From: Clostridium sp. CX1
Lineage (GTDB): Bacteria > Bacillota > Clostridia > Clostridiales > Clostridiaceae
DNA length: 64,000 nucleotides
Assembly (NCBI RefSeq): GCF_025398335.1
Contig: NZ_JAODOO010000018.1
Coordinates: forward strand, 1-64,000
Direction of reading: 5' to 3'
Positions within the stretch are counted from its first letter, which is position 1. Each line of letters starts with the position of its first letter. Position numbers and translations under genes: made by a program. Below, one piece after another: positions 46,729-56,454 of the stretch. The notes under the pieces are model-generated. The model had not been told where the DNA came from and searched no databases. It was given only the letters and a program-made list of their open reading frames with translations.

Positions 46729-47337
46729 ATGATTAAAAAAGCTATTTTTGGTGGCACCTTTGATCCTATTCATAATGGCCATTTACATATTGCCTATGAG
46801 GCGCTTTATAAGCTAGAATTAGAAAAAATTATATTCATGCCATCAGGAACACCGCCTCATAAGCTTGGAAAAGATATAACTAATTCTTATTTTAGGTATG
46901 AAATGGTGAAGATAGCTACTAGGGGAGAAAAATGTTTCCAGGTAAGTGATTATGAGATGAATAAATCTAGTTTAAGCTATACTTATCAAACATTAAAATA
47001 TTTTAATACCATTGAAAAGAATACAGAATGGTACTTTTTAACTGGTGTTGATTGTCTTATGGATATTGAAAAGTGGAAAAATACTGAAGAAATTTTTCAG
47101 CTTTGTAAACTAATTGTTTTCAATAGACCTGGCTATACTATAAGGAATATACAGGAACAAAAAGATAAACTGGAGAAGAAGTACCTTAACAAAATCTACT
47201 TTTTAGATATTCCTTTGCTAGATATATCTTCTACAGATATAAGAAATAAAATAGTAGAAGGAAAAAATGTAAGTTATCTTTTACCTGAAAATGTTTATAA
47301 TATTATTAAGGAACTCAATCTTTATAAAAAGAGTTAA
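46729..47337 (+). CDS. nadD: Nicotinate-nucleotide adenylyltransferase
   Basis: The 202-residue enzyme makes nicotinate adenine dinucleotide in NAD synthesis. Nucleotidyltransferase motifs: [16 protein letters not shown] (residues 7-22), PSGTPPHK, and [10 protein letters not shown] near the C-terminus. AAGGTGGGA precedes the ATG. It is followed by yqeK, its common partner. Confidence 0.95.
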   Translation: MIKKAIFGGTFDPIHNGHLHIAYEALYKLELEKIIFMPSGTPPHKLGKDITNSYFRYEMVKIATRGEKCFQVSDYEMNKSSLSYTYQTLKYFNTIEKNTEWYFLTGVDCLMDIEKWKNTEEIFQLCKLIVFNRPGYTIRNIQEQKDKLEKKYLNKIYFLDIPLLDISSTDIRNKIVEGKNVSYLLPENVYNIIKELNLYKKS

Positions 47338-47364
47338 CTATTTATTGTTTTGGAGTGATTAGGG

Positions 47365-47937
47365 ATGTGGAGCGAGGAACAAATAAAAAATTATTTAAAA
47401 CAAAATCTTAGAACTAAAAGATATGAGCATGTACTAGGAGTAAGAGATACTGCTATTAAACTTGCAGAGCACTACAAGGAAGATACTGAAAAGGCAAGAT
47501 TTGCAGCACTTATACATGATTGTGCGAAAAATATGAGTGATGATCAGATTATTTCAATAGTTAAAAAACATAAAATAGAAATTGATGACATAAGTAAAAT
47601 TAGTCCACAACTGCTTCATGGAACAGTGGCGGCTATAATGGCGAAGGAAGATATGGGAATTAAGGATGAAGACGTATTAAATGCTGTAACTTATCATACT
47701 ACAGGAAGAAAAAATATGAGCCTTCTTGAGAAGATAATATATATAGCAGACTATATAGAACCATCTAGAAATTTTCAAGGTGTAGAGGAATTAAGAAAGG
47801 CTGCTTTTGAAGACTTAGATAAGGCTTTATTAAAGGCTTTTGATAATACTATAAAGTTTGTTGTTGAAAGAGGGCAGCTTTTGCATATAAATACAATAGA
47901 AGGACGAAATCACTTGCTTTCAAAAAATCGCCGATAG
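47365..47937 (+). CDS. yqeK: HD-domain diadenosine tetraphosphatase YqeK
   Basis: The 190-residue HD protein has metal ligands in YEHVLGVRDTA, LIHDCAKNM, HGTVAAIMA and IADYIEPSRNFQGVEELR. YqeK enzymes cleave Ap4A symmetrically to ADP, reducing an alarmone. It starts 27 bases after nadD, clearly in the same operon. The usual next gene, rsfS, is absent. Confidence 0.92.
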   Translation: MWSEEQIKNYLKQNLRTKRYEHVLGVRDTAIKLAEHYKEDTEKARFAALIHDCAKNMSDDQIISIVKKHKIEIDDISKISPQLLHGTVAAIMAKEDMGIKDEDVLNAVTYHTTGRKNMSLLEKIIYIADYIEPSRNFQGVEELRKAAFEDLDKALLKAFDNTIKFVVERGQLLHINTIEGRNHLLSKNRR

Positions 47938-47987
47938 TAATTGAAAACTAGAAAAAGATAATTTAATATTAAGAATATAGAATTAAT

Positions 47988-48017
47988 TTAACATAACACC
48001 AAAAATTTTGGTATAAT
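47988..48017 (+). promoter_or_regulatory. Promoter candidate of ridA
   Basis: TTAACA (47988-47993), 18-base spacer, TATAAT (48012-48017). A leader hairpin AGTGGTAAA/TTTACCGCT (48044-48064) follows before the ribosome site. Confidence 0.5.
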
Positions 48018-48089
48018 GGTATTGCTGAAAAATTTTATTAAAAAGTGGTAAATCGTTTACCGCTTGAATATGTAGGAGGGTTTTAAACT

Positions 48090-48470
48090 ATGGAAAAGCA
48101 AATAATAAGCACAGCAAAAGCACCAGCAGCACTTGGACCTTATTCACAAGCTGTTAAGGTTGGAAACTTTGTATTTACATCAGGTCAAATTCCACTAGAT
48201 CCAGCTACAGGAGAATTAGTTTCAGGAGATGTTAAGAAAGCTGCTGAAAGATCATTAGAAAACATAAAGGCAATACTTGAAGAGGCAGGTACATCTTTAG
48301 ATAAAGTTGTAAAAACAACTGTATTTGTAAAAGATATGGGTGACTTTGCTGCAGTTAACGAAGTTTATGCAAAATACTTTGACAAAGATATGCCAGCAAG
48401 ATCATGTGTACAGGTAATTCTTCCAAAAGATGCTTTAGTTGAAATAGAAGTAATAGCATTAGCTGAGTAA
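48090..48470 (+). CDS. ridA: RidA family enamine/imine deaminase
   Basis: The 126-residue protein hydrolyses reactive 2-aminoacrylate from PLP enzymes. Motifs: [28 protein letters not shown] at the start (catalytic-pocket Tyr/Ser), the ligand-binding Arg in ARSCVQV, and VEIEVIAL at the end. It has its own promoter, GTAGGAGGG ribosome site and terminator. Codon use suggests strong expression. Confidence 0.95.
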   Translation: MEKQIISTAKAPAALGPYSQAVKVGNFVFTSGQIPLDPATGELVSGDVKKAAERSLENIKAILEEAGTSLDKVVKTTVFVKDMGDFAAVNEVYAKYFDKDMPARSCVQVILPKDALVEIEVIALAE

Positions 48471-48478
48471 TAGAACAT

Positions 48479-48518
48479 ATATAAAAGAGTGAACTGATAA
48501 AAGGTTCACTCTTTTATA
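48479..48518 (+). terminator. Terminator of ridA
   Basis: Perfect stem TAAAAGAGTGAAC/GTTCACTCTTTTA. Confidence 0.9.
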
Positions 48519-48577
48519 TAGGATAAATATAACAGGGTATATCACTGTTATAAGATTATTTATAGAGGGAGTAGACT

Positions 48578-49477
48578 ATGGAAAACAAACTTGTATTTAA
48601 AGTTGAAAAGCACCAAGATGGAAAAAAGCTCAGAGAATATTTAAAGCTTGAAAAAAATCTTTCTAGTAGACTTATAAAAGGTGCTGCTATGGGAAAGAGA
48701 ATTACTGTAAACGGCAATGTGGTTAAACTCAATTATGTAGTTAAAGAAAATGATGAAGTTGCCTTTGATTTAGTCAAGGAGGAAAGCCAAAATATTGAAC
48801 CGGAAAAGATTGATATAAAAGTAGTTTATGAAGATAAGGATTTAATAGTAGTAAATAAACAGCCAGGAATTGTAGTTCATCCAACAAAAAGTTATCCTAC
48901 AGGAACCTTAGCTAATGGGTTATTATATTACTTTAAAGAAAAAGGTGAAAATTGCATAGTAAGACTGGTAAGTAGATTAGATATGGATACCTCAGGACTA
49001 ATTATAATTGCTAAGAACCAATTTTCACATATGGCGTTAGCAAGAGAAATGAGTAAAGAAAGCTTTGAGAAAAGTTATCTAGCGGTGGTACATGGCAATT
49101 TAACGGAAAAGGAAGGCACTATCAATCTCCCTATCTACAGAACTGGTGGAGATAGCATAAAGAGAATAGTTGATGAGAGAGGACAGGAGAGCATAACTCA
49201 CTTCAAGGTTGTAGAGAGTTTTAATGGTGGGGATTTAGTGAAGCTAACATTGGAAACTGGTAGAACTCATCAGATAAGGGTACATTTAACCCATTTAGGT
49301 CACCCGCTGTATGGAGATTCCTTATACGGCATAGATGATGATAAGGAATATATTGAAAGGCAAGCTTTGCATGCTTATAGACTTAAGTTTCCTCATCCTA
49401 GAACAGGAGAAAATATAGAATTAGAAACATCTATTCCTGAAGATATGGAAAAACTAATAGAAAAAATAAAGAGATGA
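48578..49477 (+). CDS. RluD-type 23S rRNA/tRNA pseudouridine synthase
   Basis: The 299-residue enzyme has an N-terminal S4 RNA-binding domain (about 12-75) and the RluA/RluD catalytic domain with the catalytic Asp in RLVSRLDMDTSGLIIIAKN (about 128-146), then LETGRTHQIRVHLTHLGHPLYGD. The exact uridine modified cannot be told from the sequence. It is convergent with the DD-carboxypeptidase and shares a terminator overlapping its stop. Confidence 0.92.
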   Translation: MENKLVFKVEKHQDGKKLREYLKLEKNLSSRLIKGAAMGKRITVNGNVVKLNYVVKENDEVAFDLVKEESQNIEPEKIDIKVVYEDKDLIVVNKQPGIVVHPTKSYPTGTLANGLLYYFKEKGENCIVRLVSRLDMDTSGLIIIAKNQFSHMALAREMSKESFEKSYLAVVHGNLTEKEGTINLPIYRTGGDSIKRIVDERGQESITHFKVVESFNGGDLVKLTLETGRTHQIRVHLTHLGHPLYGDSLYGIDDDKEYIERQALHAYRLKFPHPRTGENIELETSIPEDMEKLIEKIKR

Positions 49478-49512
49478 TGACTTATTGACAATAAGGTCAT
49501 CATCTCTTTATT
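49469..49512. terminator. Bidirectional terminator
   Basis: Long stem AAAGAGATGATGACTTA/TAAGGTCATCATCTCTTT that includes the stop of the pseudouridine synthase gene and precedes the stop of the convergent gene. Confidence 0.9.
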
Positions 49513-49529
49513 TTATATTCAGCTAGATG

Positions 49530-50747
49530 TTATCTTCTAGAGTTCAACTTTCTTACGAAAAATAGGAGAGCAAGTACAGCAACTATGGATGCTGGAACTA
49601 CATATTTGGTTTTTAAGTAGTTTTTATTTAAAACATTATCCTGAAAGACTTGTTTTAATTCATGATCATTGCCACTCATTAGCTTTAATGTACCAATATT
49701 TTTATTATTGTAAGTAATTGATGCATCTGCTATGGTCTCACCCTTTTTAAAATATTTGTTCCCTAGGCTTTTATCATTTAAAGTGCACTTAGGAATACCA
49801 GTACTGTCTTTTTCTTGAATATAATAAAAGTCTGAGGCAGCTAGTAGTGGAATTGTTAAACCTTCACTAGCATAATTGGTAATGAAATCTCCTTTTTTAA
49901 ATAAAGGAGTAAGTTTAAAATTATTAAATCCATAATTAAATAAAGATACTGCATCAGGGAAAAATGTCTTATTGTTGTCATGAACTAAAGCTACTATAAG
50001 TTTTTGGTCGCCTCTTGATGCTACTGAAACATAGGAGTGCTGAGATTGAACGGTGTAGCCAGTTTTTCCTCCTTGGCAGCCTTCGTAATAATACATAGAA
50101 GACTTTTGTACTAATTTATTTTCATTCCATAGAGGTCTTTCAGCGGAAGATTTGTTTGTAGGAGCTATCTTGTAAGAACTGGTAGTTGCAATCTTAGTGT
50201 ATTCAGGATTTTTTGACAACTCTCTCATTATAAGTGCCAAATCTTTTGCGGAAGTTTTATGTTTATCATGAAATAAACCACTAGGATTAATAAAATTAGT
50301 ATTTTTAGCACCAAGTTCTAGAGCCCTTTTATTCATTTCTACTGCGAAATTATCTACGGAACCACTTATTTTTTCAGCTAGTGCCTCAGCACAGTCGTTG
50401 CCAGAGGCAAGGAGCAGTCCATAAAGAAGATCTCTTACCTTTATTTCTTCATCCTCGAAAAGATATATTTTACTTCCATCAGCTAATGGTGGTTTCTTTC
50501 CAACCTTCACAGTATCATCTAAATCTAATCTTTCCAAAGTTAAAAGAGCAGTCATAAGTTTTGTTGTAGAAGCTGGTGGGTAAGCAGTATCAGGATTTTT
50601 AGCATATAAGAGCTCACCAGTTAAAGCATCCATTAAAACTACACTGTCTGCAGAAACAGAAGGTGGATCTTCCTTTCCATAAACTGTATATGTAATACTT
50701 GAAAGCATAATTGTAAACGATATTATAAACATTGTTAATTTTCTCAT
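49530..50747 (-). CDS. D-alanyl-D-alanine carboxypeptidase (class C-type PBP)
   Basis: The 405-residue secreted enzyme has a signal peptide (about 1-24, ending near YTVYGKE). The active-site motifs are SxxK in PASTTKLMTA, SGN in LASGNDCAEA and KTG in GGKTGYT. A C-terminal domain and a last transmembrane segment (about 380-397, VVPASIVAVLALLFFV) are followed by RKLNSRR, so it is held at both the wall and the membrane. It trims the pentapeptide of peptidoglycan. It is of the DacA/DacF group; which of these cannot be decided. Confidence 0.92.
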   Translation of the reverse strand: MRKLTMFIISFTIMLSSITYTVYGKEDPPSVSADSVVLMDALTGELLYAKNPDTAYPPASTTKLMTALLTLERLDLDDTVKVGKKPPLADGSKIYLFEDEEIKVRDLLYGLLLASGNDCAEALAEKISGSVDNFAVEMNKRALELGAKNTNFINPSGLFHDKHKTSAKDLALIMRELSKNPEYTKIATTSSYKIAPTNKSSAERPLWNENKLVQKSSMYYYEGCQGGKTGYTVQSQHSYVSVASRGDQKLIVALVHDNNKTFFPDAVSLFNYGFNNFKLTPLFKKGDFITNYASEGLTIPLLAASDFYYIQEKDSTGIPKCTLNDKSLGNKYFKKGETIADASITYNNKNIGTLKLMSGNDHELKQVFQDNVLNKNYLKTKYVVPASIVAVLALLFFVRKLNSRR

Positions 50748-50875
50748 TTTAGCCTCCTAAAGCGATACTAATCCTAATTATATCAAAAAACTTTCGTTTT
50801 TGCGACAGAATTTTAATAAAGCTGTCAATAATTTAAGTTATAAGCAAGAAAACCATGATTTATTGGAGGATAATA

Positions 50876-51466
50876 ATGAGAGATAAGAAAAAAGTTATAG
50901 GTTCTATTGTTATTTTCACTATATTTTCACTTTTTTTAGTATTAGGATATTTTTTATCAAGACCTTATAAAGAGGTAGATACTAAGGAAGTATTTAATGA
51001 AACCACAGTGGTAGAAAGTAAGGAGAGTAATATAACAGTGTATATAAATGGAGAAGTTAAAAATCCAGGAGTATATAAGCTTAAAAATGATAGTAGGGTA
51101 GAAGATTTGGTTAAAATCGCTGGAGGTTTTAACTCAGAGTCAGATAAAGATAAATTAAACTTAGCTAAAAAGCTAAAAGATGAGGATTATGTATATGTAG
51201 ATAGAAAAAATCAAATAAAAGACTCTCAGACAGCTTCACAAAGTACTATTAATAAAGGAACAGGGCAAAATAGCAAAGTAGACATTAATACTGCAACTAA
51301 GGAGGAGTTGAAAACTATACCAGGCATAGGTGATGTTACTGCACAAAAAATATTAGACTATAGAGAGAAGAATGGCAGATTTTCCTCTATCGAAGATTTA
51401 AAAAATATAGATAGAATTGGAGATAAAACTGTAGAAAACATGAAAGACAAAATAGATGTTAGATAG
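50876..51466 (+). CDS. comEA: ComEA-like helix-hairpin-helix DNA-binding protein
   Basis: The 196-residue protein has an N-terminal membrane anchor (about 8-27), an SLBB domain (about 50-115, VYINGEVKNPGVYKL...) and a C-terminal double helix-hairpin-helix (about 138-196, VDINTATKEELKTIPGIGD, IGDKTVENMKD). It binds incoming DNA outside the membrane in competence. The comEC/comEB genes that often follow are not present. TTGGAGGA places the start at ATG 50876 rather than the earlier in-frame codon. Confidence 0.92.
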   Translation: MRDKKKVIGSIVIFTIFSLFLVLGYFLSRPYKEVDTKEVFNETTVVESKESNITVYINGEVKNPGVYKLKNDSRVEDLVKIAGGFNSESDKDKLNLAKKLKDEDYVYVDRKNQIKDSQTASQSTINKGTGQNSKVDINTATKEELKTIPGIGDVTAQKILDYREKNGRFSSIEDLKNIDRIGDKTVENMKDKIDVR

Positions 51467-51536
51467 TTTCATTGTTTAAAAATTTAGTAAAGTATTATAT
51501 AATAAAAATTGAAAAATTTCGACTGGAGGTGTCGTT

Positions 51537-52571
51537 ATGACAGAGAAAAAACTTACTGAGTTATCAAGAACAGCTGGATGAGCCGCTAAAATAGGGCCGG
51601 GAACCCTTTCAAAGATATTAAGTAAATTACCTAAGATGGAAGATAAAAATTTAATAGTTGGAATAGAAACTTCTGATGATGCAGCAGTGTATAAATTAAA
51701 TGATGAACTTGCTGTTATACAAACTTTAGACTTTTTCACGCCAGTAGTAGATGATCCATATCACTTTGGTCAAATTGCTGCAGCAAATTCTCTAAGTGAT
51801 GTTTATGCTATGGGTGGTAAACCAACAGTAGCTTTAAATATAGTATGTTTTCCATCTTGCTTATCTATTGATGTTTTAGGAGAAATATTAAGAGGTGGAG
51901 CAGATAAAGTAATAGAAGCAGGTGCAGTAGTTATTGGAGGGCACACTGTAGATGACGATGAGCCTAAATATGGTCTATCAGTTATGGGCACTATTCATCC
52001 AGACAAAGTGCTTAAAAACTATGGTTCTAGAGTAGGAGACATAGCTATAGTAACTAAGCCTTTAGGCAGTGGAATTGTAAACACTGCAATAAAAGGAGGA
52101 GCAGCGTCTAAAGAGGCGTATAATGAAGTAATTAAGGTTATGTCTACGCTAAACAAATATGCTGGTGAAATTATTGTTAAATATGATGTTACTGCATGTA
52201 CAGATATAACAGGATTTGGACTTATGGGTCACGGATATGAAATGGCCTCAGCTTCAAAAGTTACATTAAGATTATTTGCAGATAGAATTCCTTATATAGA
52301 AGAAGCAAAGGAATATGCTAAAATGGGTCTTGTTCCTGGAGGAGCTTATAGAAATAAAGAATATCTTTCTGGAAAATATGAATTTGTAGATACTCCAGAA
52401 TGGATGCAGGATATTCTATTTGATCCACAAACTTCAGGAGGACTTTTAATTACCTGCTCAAAGGAAGAAGGAGAAAAGATTATGTCTGAACTTGCTAAAC
52501 TTGATATGCCTTCAGCTGTAGTAGGAGAAATAGTTGAGCAGCAGGGAGAAAAGTGTATTGTAGTAGAGTAA
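51537..52571 (+). CDS. selD: Selenide, water dikinase (selenoprotein)
   Basis: The 344-residue enzyme makes selenophosphate from selenide and ATP. The start is ATG 51537 (CTGGAGGTG upstream), not the shorter frame beginning at 51636. TGA at 51579-51581 is codon 15, in RTAG-U-AAKIGPGTL, exactly where E. coli SelD has its catalytic Cys17 (GCGCKI). Further motifs: GIETSDDAAVY, AANSLSDVYAMGGKP and FDPQTSGGLL. It therefore needs its own product to be made. selA, selB and tRNA-Sec follow in order. Confidence 0.96.
51579..51608 (+). promoter_or_regulatory. Probable SECIS region of selD
   Basis: After the UGA, AGGG (51593-51596) can pair with CCCT (51604-51607) around CCGGGAA. The stem is shorter than in fdhF but the loop position (about 16-22 bases past the UGA) fits. 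Confidence 0.55.
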
Positions 52572-52669
52572 GTAATGGATAAGATTAAATTAGACACTAA
52601 AGAACAAATAGTAAAAGTAGTAATTATAGTATGTCGGGGAGTTAGTTAATAAGAATCAGGAACACTAGG

Positions 52670-52756
52670 CATAGGTTGGGATGAAACAGAAAGTATTTTT
52701 CTGCTGTGAGGATTTATTTATATCCTCATTCCCAATTCCTCATTCCCAATTTTAAA
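52670..52756. repeat. Dispersed repeat D with tandem CCTCATTCCCAATT
   Basis: Between selD and selA. It contains the hairpins ACAGAAA/TTTCTG and TGAGGAT/ATCCTCA. CCTCATTCCCAATT occurs twice in tandem (52725-52738 and 52739-52752) and is complementary to the AATTGGGAATG core of repeat A. Confidence 0.65.
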
Positions 52757-52770
52757 CAGGGGGTAATAAT

Positions 52771-54153
52771 ATGGAAAAGAAGCAATTACTAAGAAAGCTT
52801 CCTAAAATAGATGAGCTTTTAAAAGAAGAAGCAGTAAAAATCAAACTTGAAAGTACAATGAGAACTATGGTCATAGATTCATTAAGACAATCAATAGATA
52901 ACTACAGAGAGCTTATTTTAAAAGATTCCATAGAAGATTTTACAAAGGAAAACATATTAGAAACTTTTATGGAAATACTTGAGGAAAACAGTGCATCAAA
53001 ACTTAGAAAAGTAATAAATGCAACAGGAGTTGTTATACATACCAACTTAGGAAGATCCCTTTTAGCTAAGAAGGCCTTAGAGAATGTTATAACTATTGCA
53101 GATAGCTATAATAACCTTGAATACGATTTAAAAAAGGGTCAAAGAGGTTCAAGGTACAGCCATGTGGAGGAACTAATTAAAAAGGTAACTGGTGCTGAGG
53201 CAGCTATGGTTGTAAATAACAATGCAGCAGCAGTAATGCTTGCCCTAAACACCTTATGTAAGGATAAGGAAGCTATAGTATCACGTGGACAATTAGTTGA
53301 AATAGGAGGGTCTTTTAGAGTACCGGATGTTATGTCTTTTAGCGGTGCAAAACTTATAGAAGTAGGAACAACTAACAGAACTCATCTTTATGATTACGAA
53401 AATAATATAAGTGAAAACACAGGAGTATTATTAAAGGTTCATACTTCTAACTTTAAAATTCTTGGTTTTACAGAAGAAGTATCCGTAGAAGAGTTAGTAG
53501 AGCTTGGAAGAAGCAAAGGGATTCCTTTTATAGAAGACATAGGTAGTGGAACTCTAGTAGATTTTTCAAAATACGGTTTTACTTATGAGCCAACAGTTCA
53601 GGAAAGTATTAGAAAAGGCGTAGATGTGATAACCTTTAGCGGAGATAAAATGCTAGGAGGACCACAAGCAGGTATAATAGTAGGTAAAAAAGAGTACATA
53701 GATAAAATGAAGAAAAATCAGCTTACAAGAGCACTAAGAATAGATAAGATGACTCTTGCAGCACTTGAGGGAACTCTTAAATATTACCTAGAGGAGAAAG
53801 AGGCTGTAGAAAATATCCCTACCTTACATATGATATTAAGTGATAAAGATTTACATAAAAGAAGAGCACAGAAGCTTAAGAGAAAGCTTCAAAGCAAGGT
53901 TAGCGGCTTTGATTTTACTATTGAAGAGGACTATTCTATGGTTGGAGGAGGATCTATGCCAGCAGAAAAGATTCCAACCTATGTAATAAAGGTTAAAAAT
54001 AGTAGATTTTCTCCACAGGACTTAGAGAAAAAGCTTAGAGGAAATAAAGTATCTATAATCATAAGGGTGTCCAATGATGAAGTTATCATGGATTTAAGAA
54101 CCTTATTTGATGAGGATTTTGATACTATTGTAAATGCCTTTGTTAACTTATAA
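52771..54153 (+). CDS. selA: L-seryl-tRNA(Sec) selenium transferase
   Basis: The 460-residue PLP enzyme converts Ser-tRNA(Sec) to Sec-tRNA(Sec) with selenophosphate. Motifs: [15 protein letters not shown] (about 88-102), [21 protein letters not shown] and the PLP-lysine region [14 protein letters not shown]. The N-terminal about 60 residues are the tRNA-binding helical part. CAGGGGGTAA precedes the ATG. It sits 44 bases upstream of selB. Confidence 0.96.
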   Translation: MEKKQLLRKLPKIDELLKEEAVKIKLESTMRTMVIDSLRQSIDNYRELILKDSIEDFTKENILETFMEILEENSASKLRKVINATGVVIHTNLGRSLLAKKALENVITIADSYNNLEYDLKKGQRGSRYSHVEELIKKVTGAEAAMVVNNNAAAVMLALNTLCKDKEAIVSRGQLVEIGGSFRVPDVMSFSGAKLIEVGTTNRTHLYDYENNISENTGVLLKVHTSNFKILGFTEEVSVEELVELGRSKGIPFIEDIGSGTLVDFSKYGFTYEPTVQESIRKGVDVITFSGDKMLGGPQAGIIVGKKEYIDKMKKNQLTRALRIDKMTLAALEGTLKYYLEEKEAVENIPTLHMILSDKDLHKRRAQKLKRKLQSKVSGFDFTIEEDYSMVGGGSMPAEKIPTYVIKVKNSRFSPQDLEKKLRGNKVSIIIRVSNDEVIMDLRTLFDEDFDTIVNAFVNL

Positions 54154-54197
54154 AGCATTACTAATAGGTTAAGATGGAGAAAGAGTAGGTGATAACT

Positions 54198-56105
54198 ATG
54201 AAGCATATTATAATAGGGACTGCAGGGCATATAGACCATGGAAAAACTACCCTTATAAAAGCTTTAACAGGAAGAGAGACTGATACCTTAAAGGAAGAAC
54301 AACAGAGAGGAATATCTATAAATCTTGGCTTTACTTTCTTTGATTTACCCTCTGGCAGAAGAGCTGGGATTATAGATGTACCAGGCCACGAGAAGTTTGT
54401 TAAAAACATGTTAGCTGGGGTAAGTAGTGTGGATATAGTTCTTCTAGTAATTGCTGCAGACGAAGGAATAATGCCTCAAACTAGAGAACACTTTGAAATA
54501 CTTCAGCTTCTAAATGTTAAGAAGGGTATAATTGTGCTTACAAAGGCTGATTTAGTAGATGAAGACTGGCTTCAAATGATAAAAGAGGATATCAGAAATG
54601 AATTTAAAGATACCTTCATGAAAGAAGCTCCTATTCATCCTGTTTCTTCAAAAACAAGGGTTGGCTTAGATGACTTGATAAAGGAAATAGATAAGCTTAC
54701 AGAAGAAGTAGAAGCTAAGGATACTCATGGACACTTTAGACTTCCTGTAGATAGGGTTTTCTCTGTAAGTGGTTTTGGAACTATAGTAACTGGAACAGTA
54801 ATAAGTGGTTCTATTAAAGAAGGCCAAACAGTAGAACTTTATCCTTCAAAGATTGTATCTAAAGTAAGAGGAATTCATGTACATGATCAACCGGTAAAGA
54901 TAGCAGAAGCAGGGCAGAGATGTGCTGTGAATATAGCTAATATTAAAGTTAGCGATATAGATAGAGGAGATGTAGTTTCAGTAGAAAATATAATGGAACC
55001 CTCTCTTATGATCGATTGTAACCTTTATTATCTAAAGAGTGCTCCAAGGCCATTAGAAAATAGACAAAGAGTAAGACTTTATCATGGCACTAGTGAGATT
55101 TTATGTAGAGTGGTAATACTTGATAAAGAGGAAATAAAACCAGGAGAAGAGGGTTATGTGCAACTGAGATTAGAAAAGCCGCTAACTGCTCAGCGAAACG
55201 ATAGATTTGTAATAAGAAGCTATTCTCCAATGTACACTATAGGGGGAGGTTCTATAATAGAGCCTTTAGCAGAGAAAGCCAAAAGATTTAATGAAAAATA
55301 CATTGAAGAATTAAAAATAAAAGAAAGCGGTAAAACAGAGAGTATCTTAGAAAATACTATTAAGAACCTTAGTGATAGTTATCCAAAAGCTTCTGATATA
55401 CTTAAGGCCTTGGGAAAAAATGAACAGAATATAGAGGAAAAGCTTAACATTCTAATAGAGGAAAATAAAGTAATAAAGTTAGATAATGGAGATAAAGCAA
55501 TATACATTCATAAAGGATTTTTAGAAGAAAAAGTGGAGCAAATGCTAGACACATTAAATAAATTCCACGAAACTAATCCTTTAAAATGGGGAATATCTAA
55601 AGAAGAAATAAAGAATAGAGTCTTCGGAAAGAATATAAAACAAAAAATATATGATGAGCTACTAGATTTACTTGTAGAAGAGAATAAAATAAACCTGCAT
55701 GGCAATTTTGTATCTGTGGTAGGCTTTACTATAAGGTATAGCAAAGAACAAAAACTAATAAGAGATTACATTATAAAAGAATTTAAAAAGGCAAAATTTT
55801 CACCGCCTAGATATGTAGATTTAGAAGGAAGTCAACAGGATAAAAAAGCCTTTAAAATGGTATTCGATTCAATTGTAGATGAAGGAATGTTAGTAAAGGT
55901 ATCAGAGGATTGTTACCTATTACTAGAAGATTACAACAAGGCAAAGGAATTGGTGGTAGAGTTCATAAAGAGTAATGAAAGTATCACTTTAGCACAATTG
56001 AGAGATCAGCTAGACACAAGCAGAAAATATGCCATGGCTGTAATTGAACATTTTGACAACATAAAATTGACAAAAAGATTAGAGGATAAGAGAATTCTTT
56101 ACTAA
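54198..56105 (+). CDS. selB: Selenocysteine-specific elongation factor SelB
   Basis: The 635-residue GTPase brings Sec-tRNA to UGA codons marked by a SECIS. An EF-Tu-like part (about 1-350) has IGTAGHIDHGKTTL (G1), DVPGHEKFVKNM (G3) and LTKADLVD (G4). Four winged-helix domains follow (about 370-635), the last of which bind the SECIS hairpin and end ...DKRILY. TAGGTGA before ATG 54198 is preferred to the in-frame GTG 54189. Confidence 0.96.
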   Translation: MKHIIIGTAGHIDHGKTTLIKALTGRETDTLKEEQQRGISINLGFTFFDLPSGRRAGIIDVPGHEKFVKNMLAGVSSVDIVLLVIAADEGIMPQTREHFEILQLLNVKKGIIVLTKADLVDEDWLQMIKEDIRNEFKDTFMKEAPIHPVSSKTRVGLDDLIKEIDKLTEEVEAKDTHGHFRLPVDRVFSVSGFGTIVTGTVISGSIKEGQTVELYPSKIVSKVRGIHVHDQPVKIAEAGQRCAVNIANIKVSDIDRGDVVSVENIMEPSLMIDCNLYYLKSAPRPLENRQRVRLYHGTSEILCRVVILDKEEIKPGEEGYVQLRLEKPLTAQRNDRFVIRSYSPMYTIGGGSIIEPLAEKAKRFNEKYIEELKIKESGKTESILENTIKNLSDSYPKASDILKALGKNEQNIEEKLNILIEENKVIKLDNGDKAIYIHKGFLEEKVEQMLDTLNKFHETNPLKWGISKEEIKNRVFGKNIKQKIYDELLDLLVEENKINLHGNFVSVVGFTIRYSKEQKLIRDYIIKEFKKAKFSPPRYVDLEGSQQDKKAFKMVFDSIVDEGMLVKVSEDCYLLLEDYNKAKELVVEFIKSNESITLAQLRDQLDTSRKYAMAVIEHFDNIKLTKRLEDKRILY

Positions 56106-56201
56106 AGTATAATTTTTCTAAGTAATTTACTATTTGATTTAAGTATTACTAAATTTTATATGGTCTATCAGAAAATGATATATATATTCTGTCTAAAAAT
56201 G

Positions 56202-56230
56202 TTGACATAATCAATTGCATACTTTATAAT
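56202..56230 (+). promoter_or_regulatory. Sigma-A promoter of tRNA-Sec inside an inverted repeat
   Basis: TTGACA (56202-56207), 17-base spacer, TATAAT (56225-56230). The -10 box lies in the 15-base loop of an inverted repeat with 14-base arms (56207-56220 and 56236-56249, 13 of 14 paired), whose right arm abuts the tRNA. Confidence 0.85.
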
Positions 56231-56249
56231 ACAAGATGTAATTGATTAT

Positions 56250-56346
56250 GGGAGTAGATAGGTGCTGGTGTGCCTGCCGGTCTTCAAAACCGAGTTGCCG
56301 TGCTAAGACCACGACGGGTGAGTTCGATTCTCACATATTCCCGCCA
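56250..56346 (+). tRNA. selC: tRNA-Sec (anticodon UCA)
   Basis: This 97-base gene has an extended acceptor (GGGAGTA.../...TATTCCC), discriminator G and encoded CCA. The anticodon stem GCCGGT/ACCGAG (one mismatch) encloses CTTCAAA, giving anticodon TCA. A very long variable arm and T-loop GAGTTCGATTCTC complete it. It reads the UGA codons of fdhF and selD. Its 3' end is the insertion site of the prophage that follows. Confidence 0.95.
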
Positions 56347-56358
56347 AAGTGATATCAA

Positions 56359-56402
56359 GGCTTTGAGAGAATTTTATAATTCTTTCAAAGTCTTTTTTAT
56401 TT
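56359..56402. terminator. Terminator after tRNA-Sec
   Basis: CTTTGAGAGAATT/AATTCTTTCAAAG stem followed by a T-run. It lies on the prophage side of the attachment site. Confidence 0.75.
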
Positions 56403-56454
56403 TGTCTAAAAGACCTTTGACCGCCATTTGACCGCATAAAAAAAGAGCTTATTT

